A stretch of DNA of 64,000 nt from Paenibacillus tepidiphilus (GCF_008635795.1 NZ_VWRQ01000009.1:153385-217384), one strand, 5' to 3'; positions 31,791 through 41,328 are shown, counted from the stretch's first letter. Notes: a model not told the origin generated them from the letters alone. Numbers and translations: made by a program.

Positions 31791-32537
31791 TTAGGACCAT
31801 AATCCGCTGATCCAGCTCCAGAGATCTTGCAGCAGATCCCAGAGGAAGAACCGTACCTTCGGCGCTTCGGTATCTTCCTCAGCCGCATCGGCAGCGCCCG
31901 CCGGGTTCTGCACCGCATTAACCGTCTGGCCGCCATCCTCCGATCCGGCAGCAGATACCGTCTGCGCCCCCTGCGCCGGCGCCGCAGCAGCGGCCGCATC
32001 ACCCGAGCCTGCGTCAATAAAGCACAGCGGCGGGAACAGCACGCACCACCAGTTCTGCCCCTTGCCCGCACCGAGCGTCACCCGTACCGCCTCATAATCA
32101 CCAGCGGGATAAACCGTGCCGCCGTACAGCTTGGTCGGAAAGGGTACCACACCCAGCTCGACTTTATAGGAATAATTGATGCCGCGCTGCTCCAGCTCCG
32201 CCCCGACCAGTGCGTTCAGCTCCGGCAGGTGGCTGCGGATCAGGGTCCGTGCCTGCTCCAGACTCTGCGGGTTGTGAAGCCCCGACACCCACTCATTCAT
32301 CTGTGCCACCACCGCATCGCGGATCTGCCGTTTGACCAGTTGGTCGGCCGTCCCGTCCGAATTGGCCAGAATGCGCAGGCGAATGGATTCCTCCGGAATG
32401 CCTGTCCCCGCTACTGCCGCATCGCTCTTTTGCCCTTCCCACATCATCAGAATCATCATCATGACCGATATTATAATGGCTGTATGCTTAACTGTTCCCC
32501 GCAAAGAATCCTGAAATCCCGAACTGCGAAATTCCAT
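31791..32537 (-). CDS. spoIIR: Stage II sporulation protein R
   Basis: SpoIIR is the forespore-made secreted signal that triggers SpoIIGA to process pro-sigma-E. The 248-aa protein has an N-terminal signal/anchor (about residues 18-34, HTAIIISVMMMILMMW), then IPEESIRLRILANSDGTADQLVKRQIRDAV, which is diagnostic, and NWWCVLFPPLCFIDA. A low-complexity Ala-rich stretch (about 180-220) follows, then a Trp-rich C-terminus. ATG at 32537 is preferred over the GTG just before it. GAGAGGGG lies upstream. Confidence 0.94.
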   Translation of the reverse strand: MEFRSSGFQDSLRGTVKHTAIIISVMMMILMMWEGQKSDAAVAGTGIPEESIRLRILANSDGTADQLVKRQIRDAVVAQMNEWVSGLHNPQSLEQARTLIRSHLPELNALVGAELEQRGINYSYKVELGVVPFPTKLYGGTVYPAGDYEAVRVTLGAGKGQNWWCVLFPPLCFIDAGSGDAAAAAAPAQGAQTVSAAGSEDGGQTVNAVQNPAGAADAAEEDTEAPKVRFFLWDLLQDLWSWISGLWS

Positions 32538-32636
32538 CACCGGCTTCCCCTCTCCTCTGAAACTATGATAGTCCCAGTATGTCCGGCAAAGAGCGGGTGC
32601 AAACCTCTTAATCTATTATTTTTACAAAAACATAGA

Positions 32637-32667
32637 AAACACCGCCACGGAATATCCGGGCGGTGTT
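32637..32667 (-). terminator. Intrinsic terminator after the SEDS gene and small ORF
   Basis: AACACCGCC pairs with GGCGGTGTT around a 12-nt loop, and the minus strand continues TTCTATGTTTTTG. It lies between the 31-codon ORF and spoIIR. Confidence 0.75.
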
Positions 32668-32711
32668 CAGCTCATTCAGGGTGACGCTTACAGGAGCACG
32701 GCGCGGAGCGC

Positions 32712-32807
32712 TTATTCCTGGAGCTCCAGCGCAGTCTTGACTTTTACCCAATCATGCTCCACCTGCTCTTCCAGGTCGTAAGGATGGTACATTTCATTCT
32801 CGATCAT
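32712..32807 (-). CDS. Possible small acidic protein, 31 aa
   Basis: A short frame lies between the first SEDS gene and its terminator. The predicted peptide starts MIENEMYHPYDLEEQVEHDW and is acidic with a Lys/Val/Leu-rich end, and its composition looks like real protein rather than chance. ATG is at 32807. The nearest good ribosome binding site, AGAGAGGA, is about 15 nt upstream, which is long. The frame is in phase with the SEDS stop codon, so a read-through tail is an alternative. I do not recognise the family. Confidence 0.45.
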   Translation of the reverse strand: MIENEMYHPYDLEEQVEHDWVKVKTALELQE

Positions 32808-32837
32808 ATAAGTAGGATCATGTCCTCTCTGTTCTCT

Positions 32838-34037
32838 TTACCCGCGGGCTGATCTGCTGCCAGTAAAGATCGCTGGCAGCGCCGGAAGCACCGGCAATTC
32901 CTCCTCTACCTCCTGCCCGTACAGCAGCACGCTCATGGCAATACCCATACTGGCCATGTTAATAATGAGCGAGGTGCCGCCAAAGCTGATGAACGGCAGG
33001 GTAATCCCTGTAAGCGGCATAAGCCCGATGTAGGCGCCGATGTTCTCCAGAATCTGATACAGCAACATGGCAGTAATGCCGATGATCAGAAACGGACCGG
33101 CACGGTCCCGGCTGGCGAGGGCAATCAGCACCAGACGATGGATCAGAATGAAGAACAGCAGCAGCAGCACCGCCGCGCCGAGAAAACCGAACTCTTCGGC
33201 AATCGCCACAAAAATGGAGTCTGAATACATATAAGGCACGCGGTTGGACTGTACCGTGCTGCCTTCAAGATACCCTTCCCCGCTCATCCCCCCGGAGGCA
33301 ATGGCCATCTTGGCATTGCGGACCTGGTAGCTGTCGTCGGAGCTGGCCTGCTCCGGCACGAGCCAGGTGTCGAAACGGGCGATGAAATGGTCGCGGCCCA
33401 GCGTATTTTTGATAAAACTGACCGTGGCATCATGATAGTTAATATAACTGAGGATAAAAGCCAGCACCAGCCCGCCGACAAGCAGAAATCCGATCAGCGC
33501 ATGGCTGAACCGGATCTTGCCTACCCAGAGCAGACCCACCAGTATGACCAGATAGCTGAGCGCGTTACCGAGATCATTCTGCAGAATCACGATGGCGAAC
33601 GGCAGTAAGGCGGCCAGCCCGATGGGCACACAATCCCGCCAGAAGCGCAGGCTCTCCCTGTCCTTCTTTACCAGTATCCACGCCAGAAACAGAATCAGCA
33701 GCAGCTTGAACAGCTCCGCCGGTTGAAAGGTTAAGCCTGCAATTTCAATCCAGCCCTTGGCTCCATTCTTCGTCTTGCCGAACAAGCTTACGAAGACCAG
33801 AATCATCAGGCCCAGCAGATAGAAATAGGGAGCATATCTCACCAGGAGACGGTAGTCAAACAGGGCCAGCACGAAAAATACGGCGAAGCCCAGCCCGTAG
33901 AAAACGAGCATATCCAGATGCATACCATCCTGCTTGCGGCCGTGCGTAACACTGTATAAGGCCAGGATGCTGACGCACATCAGCAGAAGCAGGACAATCA
34001 CCAGAACACCGTCGATCTTGCGGATCTTTTGCAGCAT
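32838..34037 (-). CDS. SEDS peptidoglycan polymerase, RodA/FtsW/SpoVE family (copy 1)
   Basis: The product (399 aa) has about ten membrane helices and the SEDS motifs: GAKGWIEIAGLTFQPAELFKL, QNDLGNALSYLVI, the large extracellular loop with the catalytic Asp in YMYSDSIFVAIAEEFGF, and GLMPLTGITLPFISFGGTS. SEDS proteins polymerise glycan strands with a partner class B PBP. The start is ATG at 34037 (MLQKIRKIDGV), behind AAGGAG and matching copy 2. It is a tandem paralogue of the next gene, and both sit where B. subtilis has no SEDS gene. Confidence 0.88.
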   Translation of the reverse strand: MLQKIRKIDGVLVIVLLLLMCVSILALYSVTHGRKQDGMHLDMLVFYGLGFAVFFVLALFDYRLLVRYAPYFYLLGLMILVFVSLFGKTKNGAKGWIEIAGLTFQPAELFKLLLILFLAWILVKKDRESLRFWRDCVPIGLAALLPFAIVILQNDLGNALSYLVILVGLLWVGKIRFSHALIGFLLVGGLVLAFILSYINYHDATVSFIKNTLGRDHFIARFDTWLVPEQASSDDSYQVRNAKMAIASGGMSGEGYLEGSTVQSNRVPYMYSDSIFVAIAEEFGFLGAAVLLLLFFILIHRLVLIALASRDRAGPFLIIGITAMLLYQILENIGAYIGLMPLTGITLPFISFGGTSLIINMASMGIAMSVLLYGQEVEEELPVLPALPAIFTGSRSARG

Positions 34038-34094
34038 GGCAGAACTCCTTGTTTGGACGTTTGCAGCAGCACACTGTACCGCGAGCATACCCCC

Positions 34095-34100
34095 ATTATA
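34095..34100 (-). promoter_or_regulatory. -10 element upstream of SEDS copy 1
   Basis: A perfect minus-strand TATAAT lies 58 nt before the ATG, with only a weak -35. A second TATAAT is at 34160-34165. A run of nine G (34145-34153; nine C on the coding strand) separates the two. Confidence 0.45.
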
Positions 34101-34179
34101 TCGCACCGGGCCGGATGCATACAGTTTTTACCTGGATATCTTTAGGGGGGGGGATGGGAATTATATCTGTTCTGCCAAA

Positions 34180-34213
34180 TAAAAAGCGGACCCTCCCATC
34201 CGGGACAATCCGC
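34180..34213 (-). terminator. Intrinsic terminator between the SEDS genes
   Basis: On the minus strand GCGGA pairs with TCCGC, with an inner CCC/GGG stem, followed by TTTTTATTT. It lies 11 nt after the stop of copy 2, so the two paralogues are separate transcripts. Confidence 0.75.
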
Positions 34214-34224
34214 AGTCTTGTCTA

Positions 34225-35409
34225 TCATCCTTGCTTGGCCGCCGCCGGATAAGGCGCCGGGTTCGGCAGGTCTTCTTCCACATCCTGTCCGTGCAGCCTT
34301 ACGCTCATCACGAGACCGATGCTGGCCATGTTGATCATCAGTGAGGTGCCCCCATAGCTGATAAAGGGCAATGTAATCCCGGTCAGCGGCATCAGGCCGA
34401 TGAAGGCACCGATGTTCTCGAAGATCTGGTACAGCATCATAGCGACGATCCCGATAATCAGGAACGGGCCGCCCTTGTCTTTGCACTCCAGCGCAATCAA
34501 GATCATCCGGTGAATTAATATAAAGTACAGCAGCAGCAGCAAGGCCGAGCCGACAAAGCCGAACTCCTCGGCAATTGCCACAAAGATGGAGTCCGAGTAC
34601 GTATACGGCACACGATCCGTTTGTACGGAGCTGCCCTGCATGTAACCTTCTCCGCTCATGCCGCCGGAGGCAATCGCGAGCTTGGCATTCTTCGTATGGT
34701 AACTGGCCTTGGCCGTCGCCTTCTCGGGAACAAGCCACGGGTCAAAGCGCTCCACCCAGTGGGAACGCCCGATGTCGGTCAGGAAATCCTTGATCTCGTC
34801 GTGATAATGAATATAGCTCATGATCCCCGCAGTGGCAACGGCGGCGATGCTAACCAGACCGATCAGCGCATGCGAGAATTTAATGTTGCCGATCCACAGC
34901 AGGCCGAGCAGAATGACGATATATGCGAGCGCATTACCCAGGTCATTCTGACTGAGCACAATAATGAATGGTAGCAATGTAAGGAGGCCGAGCGGAACAA
35001 TGTCATGCCAGAACTCCAGCTTGTTCTTCCGTTTCTTCACCAATACTCCGGCCAGAAACAGAATCAGAATCAGCTTGAACAGCTCCGCAGGCTGCAGGCT
35101 GAAGCCCCCGAACTTGATCCAGCCCTGGGCGCCATTCTGGCTGGCCCCGACGAAGCTGACCAGCACCAATATCGCAATCCCCGCAATGTATATATATAAG
35201 GCATACTTGACCAGCAGCCGGTAATCCAGAAACGTCAGTCCAATGAAGGCAATGATGCCCAGGACGTAATAATTGATCATCCGCAGGTGAAAGCCGTCAA
35301 GGTCTGCCCTGCCGTGGGTCACGCTGTAGATGGCCATTATACTGACCGCCATCAGCAGCACCAGCATCGTAACGATAACGCCGTCGATCTTCTTAATCTT
35401 CTGAAGCAT
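34225..35409 (-). CDS. SEDS peptidoglycan polymerase, RodA/FtsW/SpoVE family (copy 2)
   Basis: This 394-aa membrane protein is closely similar to copy 1 along its whole length, differing mainly in the N-terminal third and the tail. Motifs: GAQGWIKFGGFSLQPAELFKL, QNDLGNALAYIVI, YTYSDSIFVAIAEEFGF with the catalytic Asp, and GLMPLTGITLPFISYGGTS. AAGGAGAC precedes the ATG. Whether it acts in elongation or sporulation cannot be told from the sequence; no class B PBP gene is adjacent. Confidence 0.88.
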   Translation of the reverse strand: MLQKIKKIDGVIVTMLVLLMAVSIMAIYSVTHGRADLDGFHLRMINYYVLGIIAFIGLTFLDYRLLVKYALYIYIAGIAILVLVSFVGASQNGAQGWIKFGGFSLQPAELFKLILILFLAGVLVKKRKNKLEFWHDIVPLGLLTLLPFIIVLSQNDLGNALAYIVILLGLLWIGNIKFSHALIGLVSIAAVATAGIMSYIHYHDEIKDFLTDIGRSHWVERFDPWLVPEKATAKASYHTKNAKLAIASGGMSGEGYMQGSSVQTDRVPYTYSDSIFVAIAEEFGFVGSALLLLLYFILIHRMILIALECKDKGGPFLIIGIVAMMLYQIFENIGAFIGLMPLTGITLPFISYGGTSLMINMASIGLVMSVRLHGQDVEEDLPNPAPYPAAAKQG

Positions 35410-36290
35410 ATTCTGTCTCCTTACTCCGTCCTGGATCTTCGCAGGTTGCTTCTTGCGGAAGACCCGTCCCCTTCATTGTAAAGGATGAATCCGCAAAACA
35501 CCAATTCCGCGCAGGGCAAGGTAATAATTACCTTTTGCAGTTCTGCTGTGGTTCTGTTGTGGCTATGCTGCGCTCGGGCCGTGAAAGCCAGCCGCGTACC
35601 GCAGCTACGTTTCGCAGACAAGTAGGTTGACCAAGCCAAAATCTATGGACGGCATGCGCCGCCATCCCCAGCTCTTACTAGCAAGCTATGGTCTATAGCT
35701 GCAGTTTGGCGCCGTCAAGGTACTAGTACCTTGACCAAAACATATTTCAAGGTATTAATGCTTTAATTCCCCTTTAGCTTGCTCGGTCATAAAGTGTCAT
35801 TGCACCGATTTCTGAGCCTGGTTTCGTTTCACTTCCCACGCAGTCACTTCTTGCTGGCCGTTCTAAGCATCCGATTCGGCGATGCCAACACTAACGTACA
35901 GGTTTTCCACTAACCCTGCAAAAGAGCACCATGAGAACTTTAAGGTAGAGTCCTGCTTTTCGATCGGTGAGCTTGGTTTGTGGATTATGGTCGATTATTC
36001 GCCTACGTTTGCTCTGTTTACCTTCACGGTAGCCCATTATGGTCGGTTTTTCGCCTACAAATAGGAATGAACAGCCGGACTGTGCTGTTGGTCGGCCTGT
36101 TCAGGGGAAAGGGATGTAGGTGTATATCATCCTTAAATTCGGCTTGGTCAAGGAACTGGCTTTATAGCTCCGGGCGAGCTCCAACGCCAGAAAGCCTTCA
36201 CTTTCCTGTTACCCGGACTGCTCAGACCTCATTCGCCCAACAATCCCGGTTTCGCCGTGCTAACGCCGCGATCAAGACAGACGGCGGGCG
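35410..36290. other. 881-bp intergenic region with palindrome and short repeats
   Basis: No convincing gene. A perfect 22-bp palindrome lies at 35714-35735 (half-site GTCAAGGTACT). TTGACCAAGCC (35627-35637) and GGCTTGGTCAA (36141-36151) form an 11-bp inverted pair around it. TATGGTCGATTATTCGCCTAC (about 35985-36005) and TATGGTCGGTTTTTCGCCTAC (about 36038-36058) are direct repeats. Degenerate, possibly mobile-element-derived sequence is likely. Confidence 0.55.
35714..35735. repeat. Perfect 22-bp palindrome
   Basis: GTCAAGGTACT is followed directly by its reverse complement. A related half-site, TCAAGGTATTA, occurs 20 nt to the right. No gene start is close: the nearest are SEDS copy 2, 305 bp away, and prmC, whose 3' end is at 36291. 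Confidence 0.7.
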
Positions 36291-37205
36291 TTACAGCCCT
36301 TCCCGCCGCCGGATGCCCAGCACATGGCGGGCAATGCCGGCAAGATCGTCGACTGTGACGATCTCATCCCAATGGCCGGCCGCGTCCAGGAGCGCGGCCA
36401 CCTCGCCGGCCTGGCCCTGGCCGAGCTCGAAGCCCACGAGCCGCGGCGGCGCGGGCAGCAGCCGCAGCTGCTCCAGCATGCGGCGGTACGGGTCCAGCCC
36501 GTCCGCACCGCCGTCCAGCGCCGTGCGCGGCTCATGGTCGCGCACCTCGCGCTGCAGACCGGCGATGTCACCGCCGGGAATGTACGGCGGGTTGGAGACG
36601 AGGATATCCGTCTCCAGCCCCGTGAACGGCTCGAGCAGATCGCCGAGCCGGAAATCCACGGCTGCGCCGTGCCGGGCCGCGTTGCGCCCGGCGACATGCA
36701 GGGCGCCGGGCGAGATGTCGCCCGCGCACACGCGCCACGCCGGCGACTCAAGCGCCAGCGTGACGCCGATGGCCCCGCTGCCGGCGCCGATATCGACGGC
36801 AGTCAGCGCCCGGCCGCCGGCCGCGCGGCCGGACGGCCACAGTTCAGCGCCGTACTTCAGCACGGCCTCGACCAGCAGCTCCGTCTCGGGACGGGGGATC
36901 AGCACCTCCGGCGTCACCTCGAACACCCGGCCGTAGAATTCCTGCTCCCCGGTGATATATTGCACCGGTTCACCCGAAGCGCGCCGGGTCACCATCGTTT
37001 CCCATGCCTCCTTAAGCCCGGCAGGGAAAGGGTCGGCCAGCGCCATATAATAAGCCGCACCCGTCAGACCGAGCACATGCTCCAGCAGCAGCTGCGCACT
37101 GCGCTGCGGCTCATGGCAGCCGCTGCGGTCCAAAAAAGAAGAAGCCTCCGCAAAGGCTTCCCGGATGCTTCGCACTACTCGCATAACATAAGCGTCGTGG
37201 TTCAA
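36291..37205 (-). CDS. prmC: Release factor glutamine methyltransferase PrmC
   Basis: PrmC methylates the Gln of the GGQ motif in RF1 and RF2. The 304-aa protein has the N-terminal helical domain, the SAM-binding VDIGAGSGAIGVTLALE and the catalytic NPPY in VSNPPYIPGGD. The start is TTG at 37205, 9 nt behind AGGAG, only 4 nt from the prfA stop, so the enzyme and its substrate are translationally linked. Confidence 0.95.
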   Translation of the reverse strand: MNHDAYVMRVVRSIREAFAEASSFLDRSGCHEPQRSAQLLLEHVLGLTGAAYYMALADPFPAGLKEAWETMVTRRASGEPVQYITGEQEFYGRVFEVTPEVLIPRPETELLVEAVLKYGAELWPSGRAAGGRALTAVDIGAGSGAIGVTLALESPAWRVCAGDISPGALHVAGRNAARHGAAVDFRLGDLLEPFTGLETDILVSNPPYIPGGDIAGLQREVRDHEPRTALDGGADGLDPYRRMLEQLRLLPAPPRLVGFELGQGQAGEVAALLDAAGHWDEIVTVDDLAGIARHVLGIRRREGL

Positions 37206-37209
37206 AGCA

Positions 37210-38277
37210 TTATTCTCCTTTTTCCATCAAGTCGGCCTGCTCGGCAATCGACAGCGCGGAAATAATCTCGGTAATATCCCCGTTCATCACCTGCTCCAGG
37301 CGGTGCAGCGTGAGTCCGATCCGGTGATCGGTAACCCGGCTTTGCGGGAAATTGTAGGTACGGATCCGCTCGCTGCGGTCGCCTGTACCGACTTTGCTCT
37401 TCCGCTCGCCGGCATACTTCGCTTCTTCCTCCTGGCGCATCATATCGGAAATCCGCGCGCGCAGCACCTGCAGCGCCTTCTCCTTGTTGGAGTTCTGGGA
37501 TTTGCCGTCCTGACACGTAGCCACGATGCCGGTCGGAATGTGGGTTACACGCACGGCAGACTTCGTCGTGTTGACCGATTGTCCGCCCGCGCCGCTGGAG
37601 CAGAACGTATCGACACGGATATCCTTGTCGAGAATTTCAATGTCGATCTCTTCCGCTTCCGGCATTACCGCCACCGTCGAGGTGGAGGTGTGAATCCGGC
37701 CCCCGGACTCCGTTGTCGGTATGCGCTGCACGCGGTGTGCGCCGCTCTCGTATTTCATCTTGCTGTAGGCGCCGCGGCCGTTGATCAGGAAGATGACTTC
37801 CTTAAATCCGCCAAGGTCGTTCGTATTGACATCCATCAGCTCGACTCTCCAGCCCTGGCTGTCGGCATAACGCGTATACATCCGGTAGAGATCGGAAGCG
37901 AACAACGCCGCTTCATCCCCGCCGGCTGCGCCGCGGATTTCCACAATGACATTCTTGTCGTCATTCGGGTCCTTCGGCAGCAGCAGAATACGGATCTTCT
38001 CCTCCAGCTCTGTCTGGCGGGCGGACAGGTCTTCGATCTCCATCTTGACCATTTCCTTCATCTCGTCGTCGAGCTTCTCGGCCTGCATCGCCTTGGCGGC
38101 ATCCAGTTCTTCCATGACGTTCTTATATTCGGTATAAGCCTCGTAAGCAGGCTGCAAATCAGATTGTTCTTTGGAATAATCCCTCAGTTTCTTACTGTCG
38201 CTTGCAACATCCGGGTCACAAAGCAGTTCACTGAGTTTCTCATAGCGGTCCGCCAGTGATTGCAATCGGTCCAACAA
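37210..38277 (-). CDS. prfA: Peptide chain release factor 1
   Basis: RF1 (355 aa) recognises UAA and UAG stops and triggers peptide release. The GGQ loop is [15 protein letters not shown], and the anticodon-like tripeptide is P-T-T in the segment [18 protein letters not shown], the RF1 type. It starts with TTG at 38277 behind AGGAGAGGTG. Downstream prmC modifies its GGQ glutamine. Confidence 0.96.
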   Translation of the reverse strand: MLDRLQSLADRYEKLSELLCDPDVASDSKKLRDYSKEQSDLQPAYEAYTEYKNVMEELDAAKAMQAEKLDDEMKEMVKMEIEDLSARQTELEEKIRILLLPKDPNDDKNVIVEIRGAAGGDEAALFASDLYRMYTRYADSQGWRVELMDVNTNDLGGFKEVIFLINGRGAYSKMKYESGAHRVQRIPTTESGGRIHTSTSTVAVMPEAEEIDIEILDKDIRVDTFCSSGAGGQSVNTTKSAVRVTHIPTGIVATCQDGKSQNSNKEKALQVLRARISDMMRQEEEAKYAGERKSKVGTGDRSERIRTYNFPQSRVTDHRIGLTLHRLEQVMNGDITEIISALSIAEQADLMEKGE

Positions 38278-38558
38278 GGGAATTCACCTCTCCTAAATCA
38301 AAATCAACAGTCGTTATAGATATACGACAATATATTATATCACCGTTCACTGTGGTTGGCTACAGGGCTAACACACAAAATGTAAGCGGCAAAGGCCTGC
38401 CGGCAAGGGTTATGGTTAGTATGCAGACGCGGAAACAGACTTATGCGGAGATGCCGCACCCATCACCTGTCTTTCCGCCGTCTCCGCACGGTTGAAGCTT
38501 GCCGGAAAGTTATCAGGCCCCTCGTATCTTGCAGAACAGAAACTCTGCATCTTTAGGC
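38278..38558. other. Intergenic region upstream of prfA with a large imperfect hairpin
   Basis: No gene is supported. A minus-strand TATAAT at 38334-38339 is a plausible prfA -10. At about 38419-38485 a long imperfect hairpin forms (GGAAACAG with CTGTCTTTCC, plus an inner GCGGAGATGCCGC). Confidence 0.45.
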
Positions 38559-38599
38559 AAAAGAGGCCACCCGGAGCTTCCGCCTCCGGATGGCCTCTC
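38559..38599 (-). terminator. Intrinsic terminator after ychF
   Basis: GAGGCCA and CCGGAG on one arm pair with CTCCGG and TGGCCTC on the other. The minus strand continues with TTTT. It is 12 nt after the ychF stop. Confidence 0.85.
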
Positions 38600-38610
38600 T
38601 CCCTTCCGCT

Positions 38611-39711
38611 TTAGACGTTGAAGCGGAAGTGCATAACGTCGCCGTCCTGCACCACATATTCCTTGCCTTCCAGCCGCAGCTGGCCGCGTTCCTTGGCACC
38701 GTTCATGGAACCGGCGGCTAACAGGTCTTCATAGGCTACCACTTCGGCGCGGATAAATCCGCGCTCGAAGTCGGTGTGTATTACGCCCGCTGCGCCAGGA
38801 GCTTTGGTGCCGCGGCGGATGGTCCAGGCGCGGACCTCCTGCACACCGGCTGTGAAGTACGTATACAGGCCGAGCAGCTTGTAAGCCGCTTTGATCAGCC
38901 GGTTGAGGCCGGATTCCGCAAGGCCGAGCTCTTCCAGGAACATCGCCTTGTCTTCGCCTTCCAGCTCGGCGATCTCTGCTTCCACCTTCGCGCTGATCGG
39001 CACAACCTCCGCGTTCTCGGCGGCGGCGAAATCGCGCACCTGCTGTACGTACGGGTTATTGTCGGCAGTGGACACCTCGTCTTCGCCGACATTGGCCGCA
39101 TACAGCACCGGCTTCAGCGTCAGCAGATGCAGATCACGGACCAGCAGCCGCTCATCATCGGACAGCTCCACGCTGCGCGCCGGCATGTCGTTGTAAAGGG
39201 CTTCCTTCATGCGCTCCAGCAGCTCCACTTCGGAAACCGCCTTCTTGTCGCCGCCCTTGGTGTTCTTGCGGGCCCGGTCCAGACGCTTCTCCACGCTCTC
39301 CAGGTCAGCAAGAATCAGCTCCAGATTGATGGTCTGGATGTCGCTTACCGGATTCACTTTACCGTCGACATGAGTAACGTTCTCATCCACAAAGCAGCGC
39401 ACCACATGTACAATGGCATCCACTTCACGAATGTGGGCCAGGAATTTGTTGCCCAGACCTTCACCCTTGCTCGCGCCGCGCACCAGTCCGGCAATGTCAA
39501 CGAATTCAAAGGCGGTCGGAACCGTCTTGTTCGGCTGCACCAGCTCGGTCAGCTTGTCGAGACGCTCATCGGGCACTTCCACAACACCGACATTCGGGTC
39601 GATGGTGCAGAAGGGATAGTTGGCGGACTCGGCGCCCGCTTGTGTGATCGCGTTAAACAATGTGGATTTTCCGACGTTGGGAAGTCCAACGATACCTGCT
39701 TTCAAAGCCAT
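38611..39711 (-). CDS. ychF: YchF/OLA1-family redox-regulated ATPase
   Basis: The 366-aa TRAFAC P-loop NTPase associates with ribosomes. G1 is [10 protein letters not shown]3 is [10 protein letters not shown], and the specificity motif is N-V-G-E (YAANVGEDE), the NxxE form that makes the family prefer ATP to GTP. A coiled coil and a C-terminal TGS domain ([25 protein letters not shown]) follow. Length is standard. AGGAG precedes the ATG. Confidence 0.96.
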   Translation of the reverse strand: MALKAGIVGLPNVGKSTLFNAITQAGAESANYPFCTIDPNVGVVEVPDERLDKLTELVQPNKTVPTAFEFVDIAGLVRGASKGEGLGNKFLAHIREVDAIVHVVRCFVDENVTHVDGKVNPVSDIQTINLELILADLESVEKRLDRARKNTKGGDKKAVSEVELLERMKEALYNDMPARSVELSDDERLLVRDLHLLTLKPVLYAANVGEDEVSTADNNPYVQQVRDFAAAENAEVVPISAKVEAEIAELEGEDKAMFLEELGLAESGLNRLIKAAYKLLGLYTYFTAGVQEVRAWTIRRGTKAPGAAGVIHTDFERGFIRAEVVAYEDLLAAGSMNGAKERGQLRLEGKEYVVQDGDVMHFRFNV

Positions 39712-39847
39712 TTATATGACAACTCCTATTTCTGTGGGGGTATGGTTATTCCTGTCACTACAACAAAAGCCAATCTAAATCATTATATATTAGAACAAAA
39801 CTGCCAGCAACAGCGGATATCCCCCAGGTGTGTCCAATAAACGGCGG

Positions 39848-41194
39848 TCACCGCTTGGCTGCGGCCAGCTCCAGCGCCTTCTGAATCGCAGGATCCAGGT
39901 GCCAGTCCTTATTTCGTTCAGCATCCACCGTCACGTCGGGGACGGTCTTGAACTCCTCATTGCAGGTGCCGTCCTTGGTGAGGCCAAGCACCCAGCTGAA
40001 ATTGAGCACATACCCGCTGTTTGGCAAAGCGGCGAATATCGGCGTGATTCCGATGCCGTCTCCACCGGTTTTTTCGCCGATCAGGGTAGCAAACCCGGTG
40101 TTTTTGGCATAGCTGGCAAAGCTTTCGGAGGAGGAATACACACCTTCGTCCACAATAAGATATATGTCCCCCTTAAACCCGACGGGCGCCGGCGGGATGT
40201 TGTAGGAAGAAACGAAATAGGAAGTGAACGCCTGAGTCGTTTCCGGCGGATGATTAGGCAGACTGTCCAGGTCAAGCCGGCTGATCGGCTGTGTCTCATA
40301 GCCCATGCTCTTCAGGAACGGTTGCTGATACTCATCGCCTGTGAACAATAAATATTTGCGGTCGGGCAGCGGCTGGTCGATCAACTGCTCCACCATATTC
40401 ATCCAGTACATCTGGCTGCCTCCGCCGTTGCCGCGGATATCGATAATCAGAGTGCGGTAATCCTTAATCTCCTGCAAAAAGTCGCGAATCATCGGTCCAT
40501 CATAATCGATCTGCTCCTTTGCAAAACTGCGGATCCAAACGTAGGCCGACTGCCCCTGCTCCAATATCCTTTTCATCACATTGGCCTTGTTAACCGGAAT
40601 AGCCTGGATTGTGCCATCCTTGCCGCCTGTCTCAGCACCCGGTCCGGCAGCATGATCGCTGACTCCGTAACGGCGTTCTACCTGCGGCTGCTGCAGAATG
40701 TCATTCCACGGCTGCAGTGTAGGCTCATTACGGTAGCTTTCGCGCATATATGCATACATATCCGGATTCAGTAAATACGTATGCAGGTTATGAAGCTCAC
40801 CCAGGATTTGATTGAAGCTCTCGAAGAACTGCGCATCATCTCCGGTTGCCGCCAATGTGTCCCGGTACGCCTCCTTATTGGCCAGCCAATCTACCCCGTA
40901 GACCCGTTTGTTGACTTCAAAAAACGGAAAATTCTGCTGAAGCACCGTATAGATATAATCAAAATCCTCCAGCTTCTGCTCCACAGTCAGGGTAGTGACG
41001 GATGAAGGCATTTCAGAAGGCTGTGCCGCTGCTGGTGAGGCTGGTTCCGCTGTGGGAGCCGCATTTATGGACAACACAGGGCTATCTTCATCCGCTGGTA
41101 CCGGATTCCCAGCACCCGGCTGCTCTCCCGTACATCCCGCCAGCGGCAGCAGCAAGAGAACCGCCGCCGACAGCGCCATCATCGTTCGTTTCAT
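39848..41194 (-). CDS. S41-family (C-terminal processing type) protease, lipoprotein
   Basis: The 448-aa protein begins with a lipoprotein signal: basic N-terminus, hydrophobic core and lipobox LPLAGC with the modified Cys at about residue 21. A Pro/Ala/Ser-rich spacer follows, then a helical domain and the S41 protease core: RTLIIDIRGNGGGSQMYW, then YLIVDEGVYSSSESFASYAK with the nucleophilic Ser, and IGEKTGGDGIG. No clear PDZ domain is visible. It is probably anchored outside the membrane. The substrate is unknown. The gene stands alone. Confidence 0.85.
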   Translation of the reverse strand: MKRTMMALSAAVLLLLPLAGCTGEQPGAGNPVPADEDSPVLSINAAPTAEPASPAAAQPSEMPSSVTTLTVEQKLEDFDYIYTVLQQNFPFFEVNKRVYGVDWLANKEAYRDTLAATGDDAQFFESFNQILGELHNLHTYLLNPDMYAYMRESYRNEPTLQPWNDILQQPQVERRYGVSDHAAGPGAETGGKDGTIQAIPVNKANVMKRILEQGQSAYVWIRSFAKEQIDYDGPMIRDFLQEIKDYRTLIIDIRGNGGGSQMYWMNMVEQLIDQPLPDRKYLLFTGDEYQQPFLKSMGYETQPISRLDLDSLPNHPPETTQAFTSYFVSSYNIPPAPVGFKGDIYLIVDEGVYSSSESFASYAKNTGFATLIGEKTGGDGIGITPIFAALPNSGYVLNFSWVLGLTKDGTCNEEFKTVPDVTVDAERNKDWHLDPAIQKALELAAAKR

Positions 41195-41303
41195 CCCAGA
41201 CCTCCAAAGTTCGGTTTAGGATTATCCTATTGTTCCGCTCTTTATATTTCAAAGAAATATATCACTCCGGGGTCAGCCGGGCCAGCGGGGGACATCCGCA
41301 GAA

Positions 41304-41328
41304 CAAAAAAGGACCTCTTGCGAGGTCC
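41304..41328 (-). terminator. Intrinsic terminator after fni
   Basis: A 7-bp stem, GGACCTC/GAGGTCC with TTGC loop (41311-41328), is followed on the minus strand by TTTTTT. Confidence 0.88.

Noticed and set aside
35882..36064. 60-codon plus-strand frame in the 35.4-36.3 kb gap
   Set aside because: It spans two imperfect direct repeats, has no ribosome binding site and no protein-like pattern.
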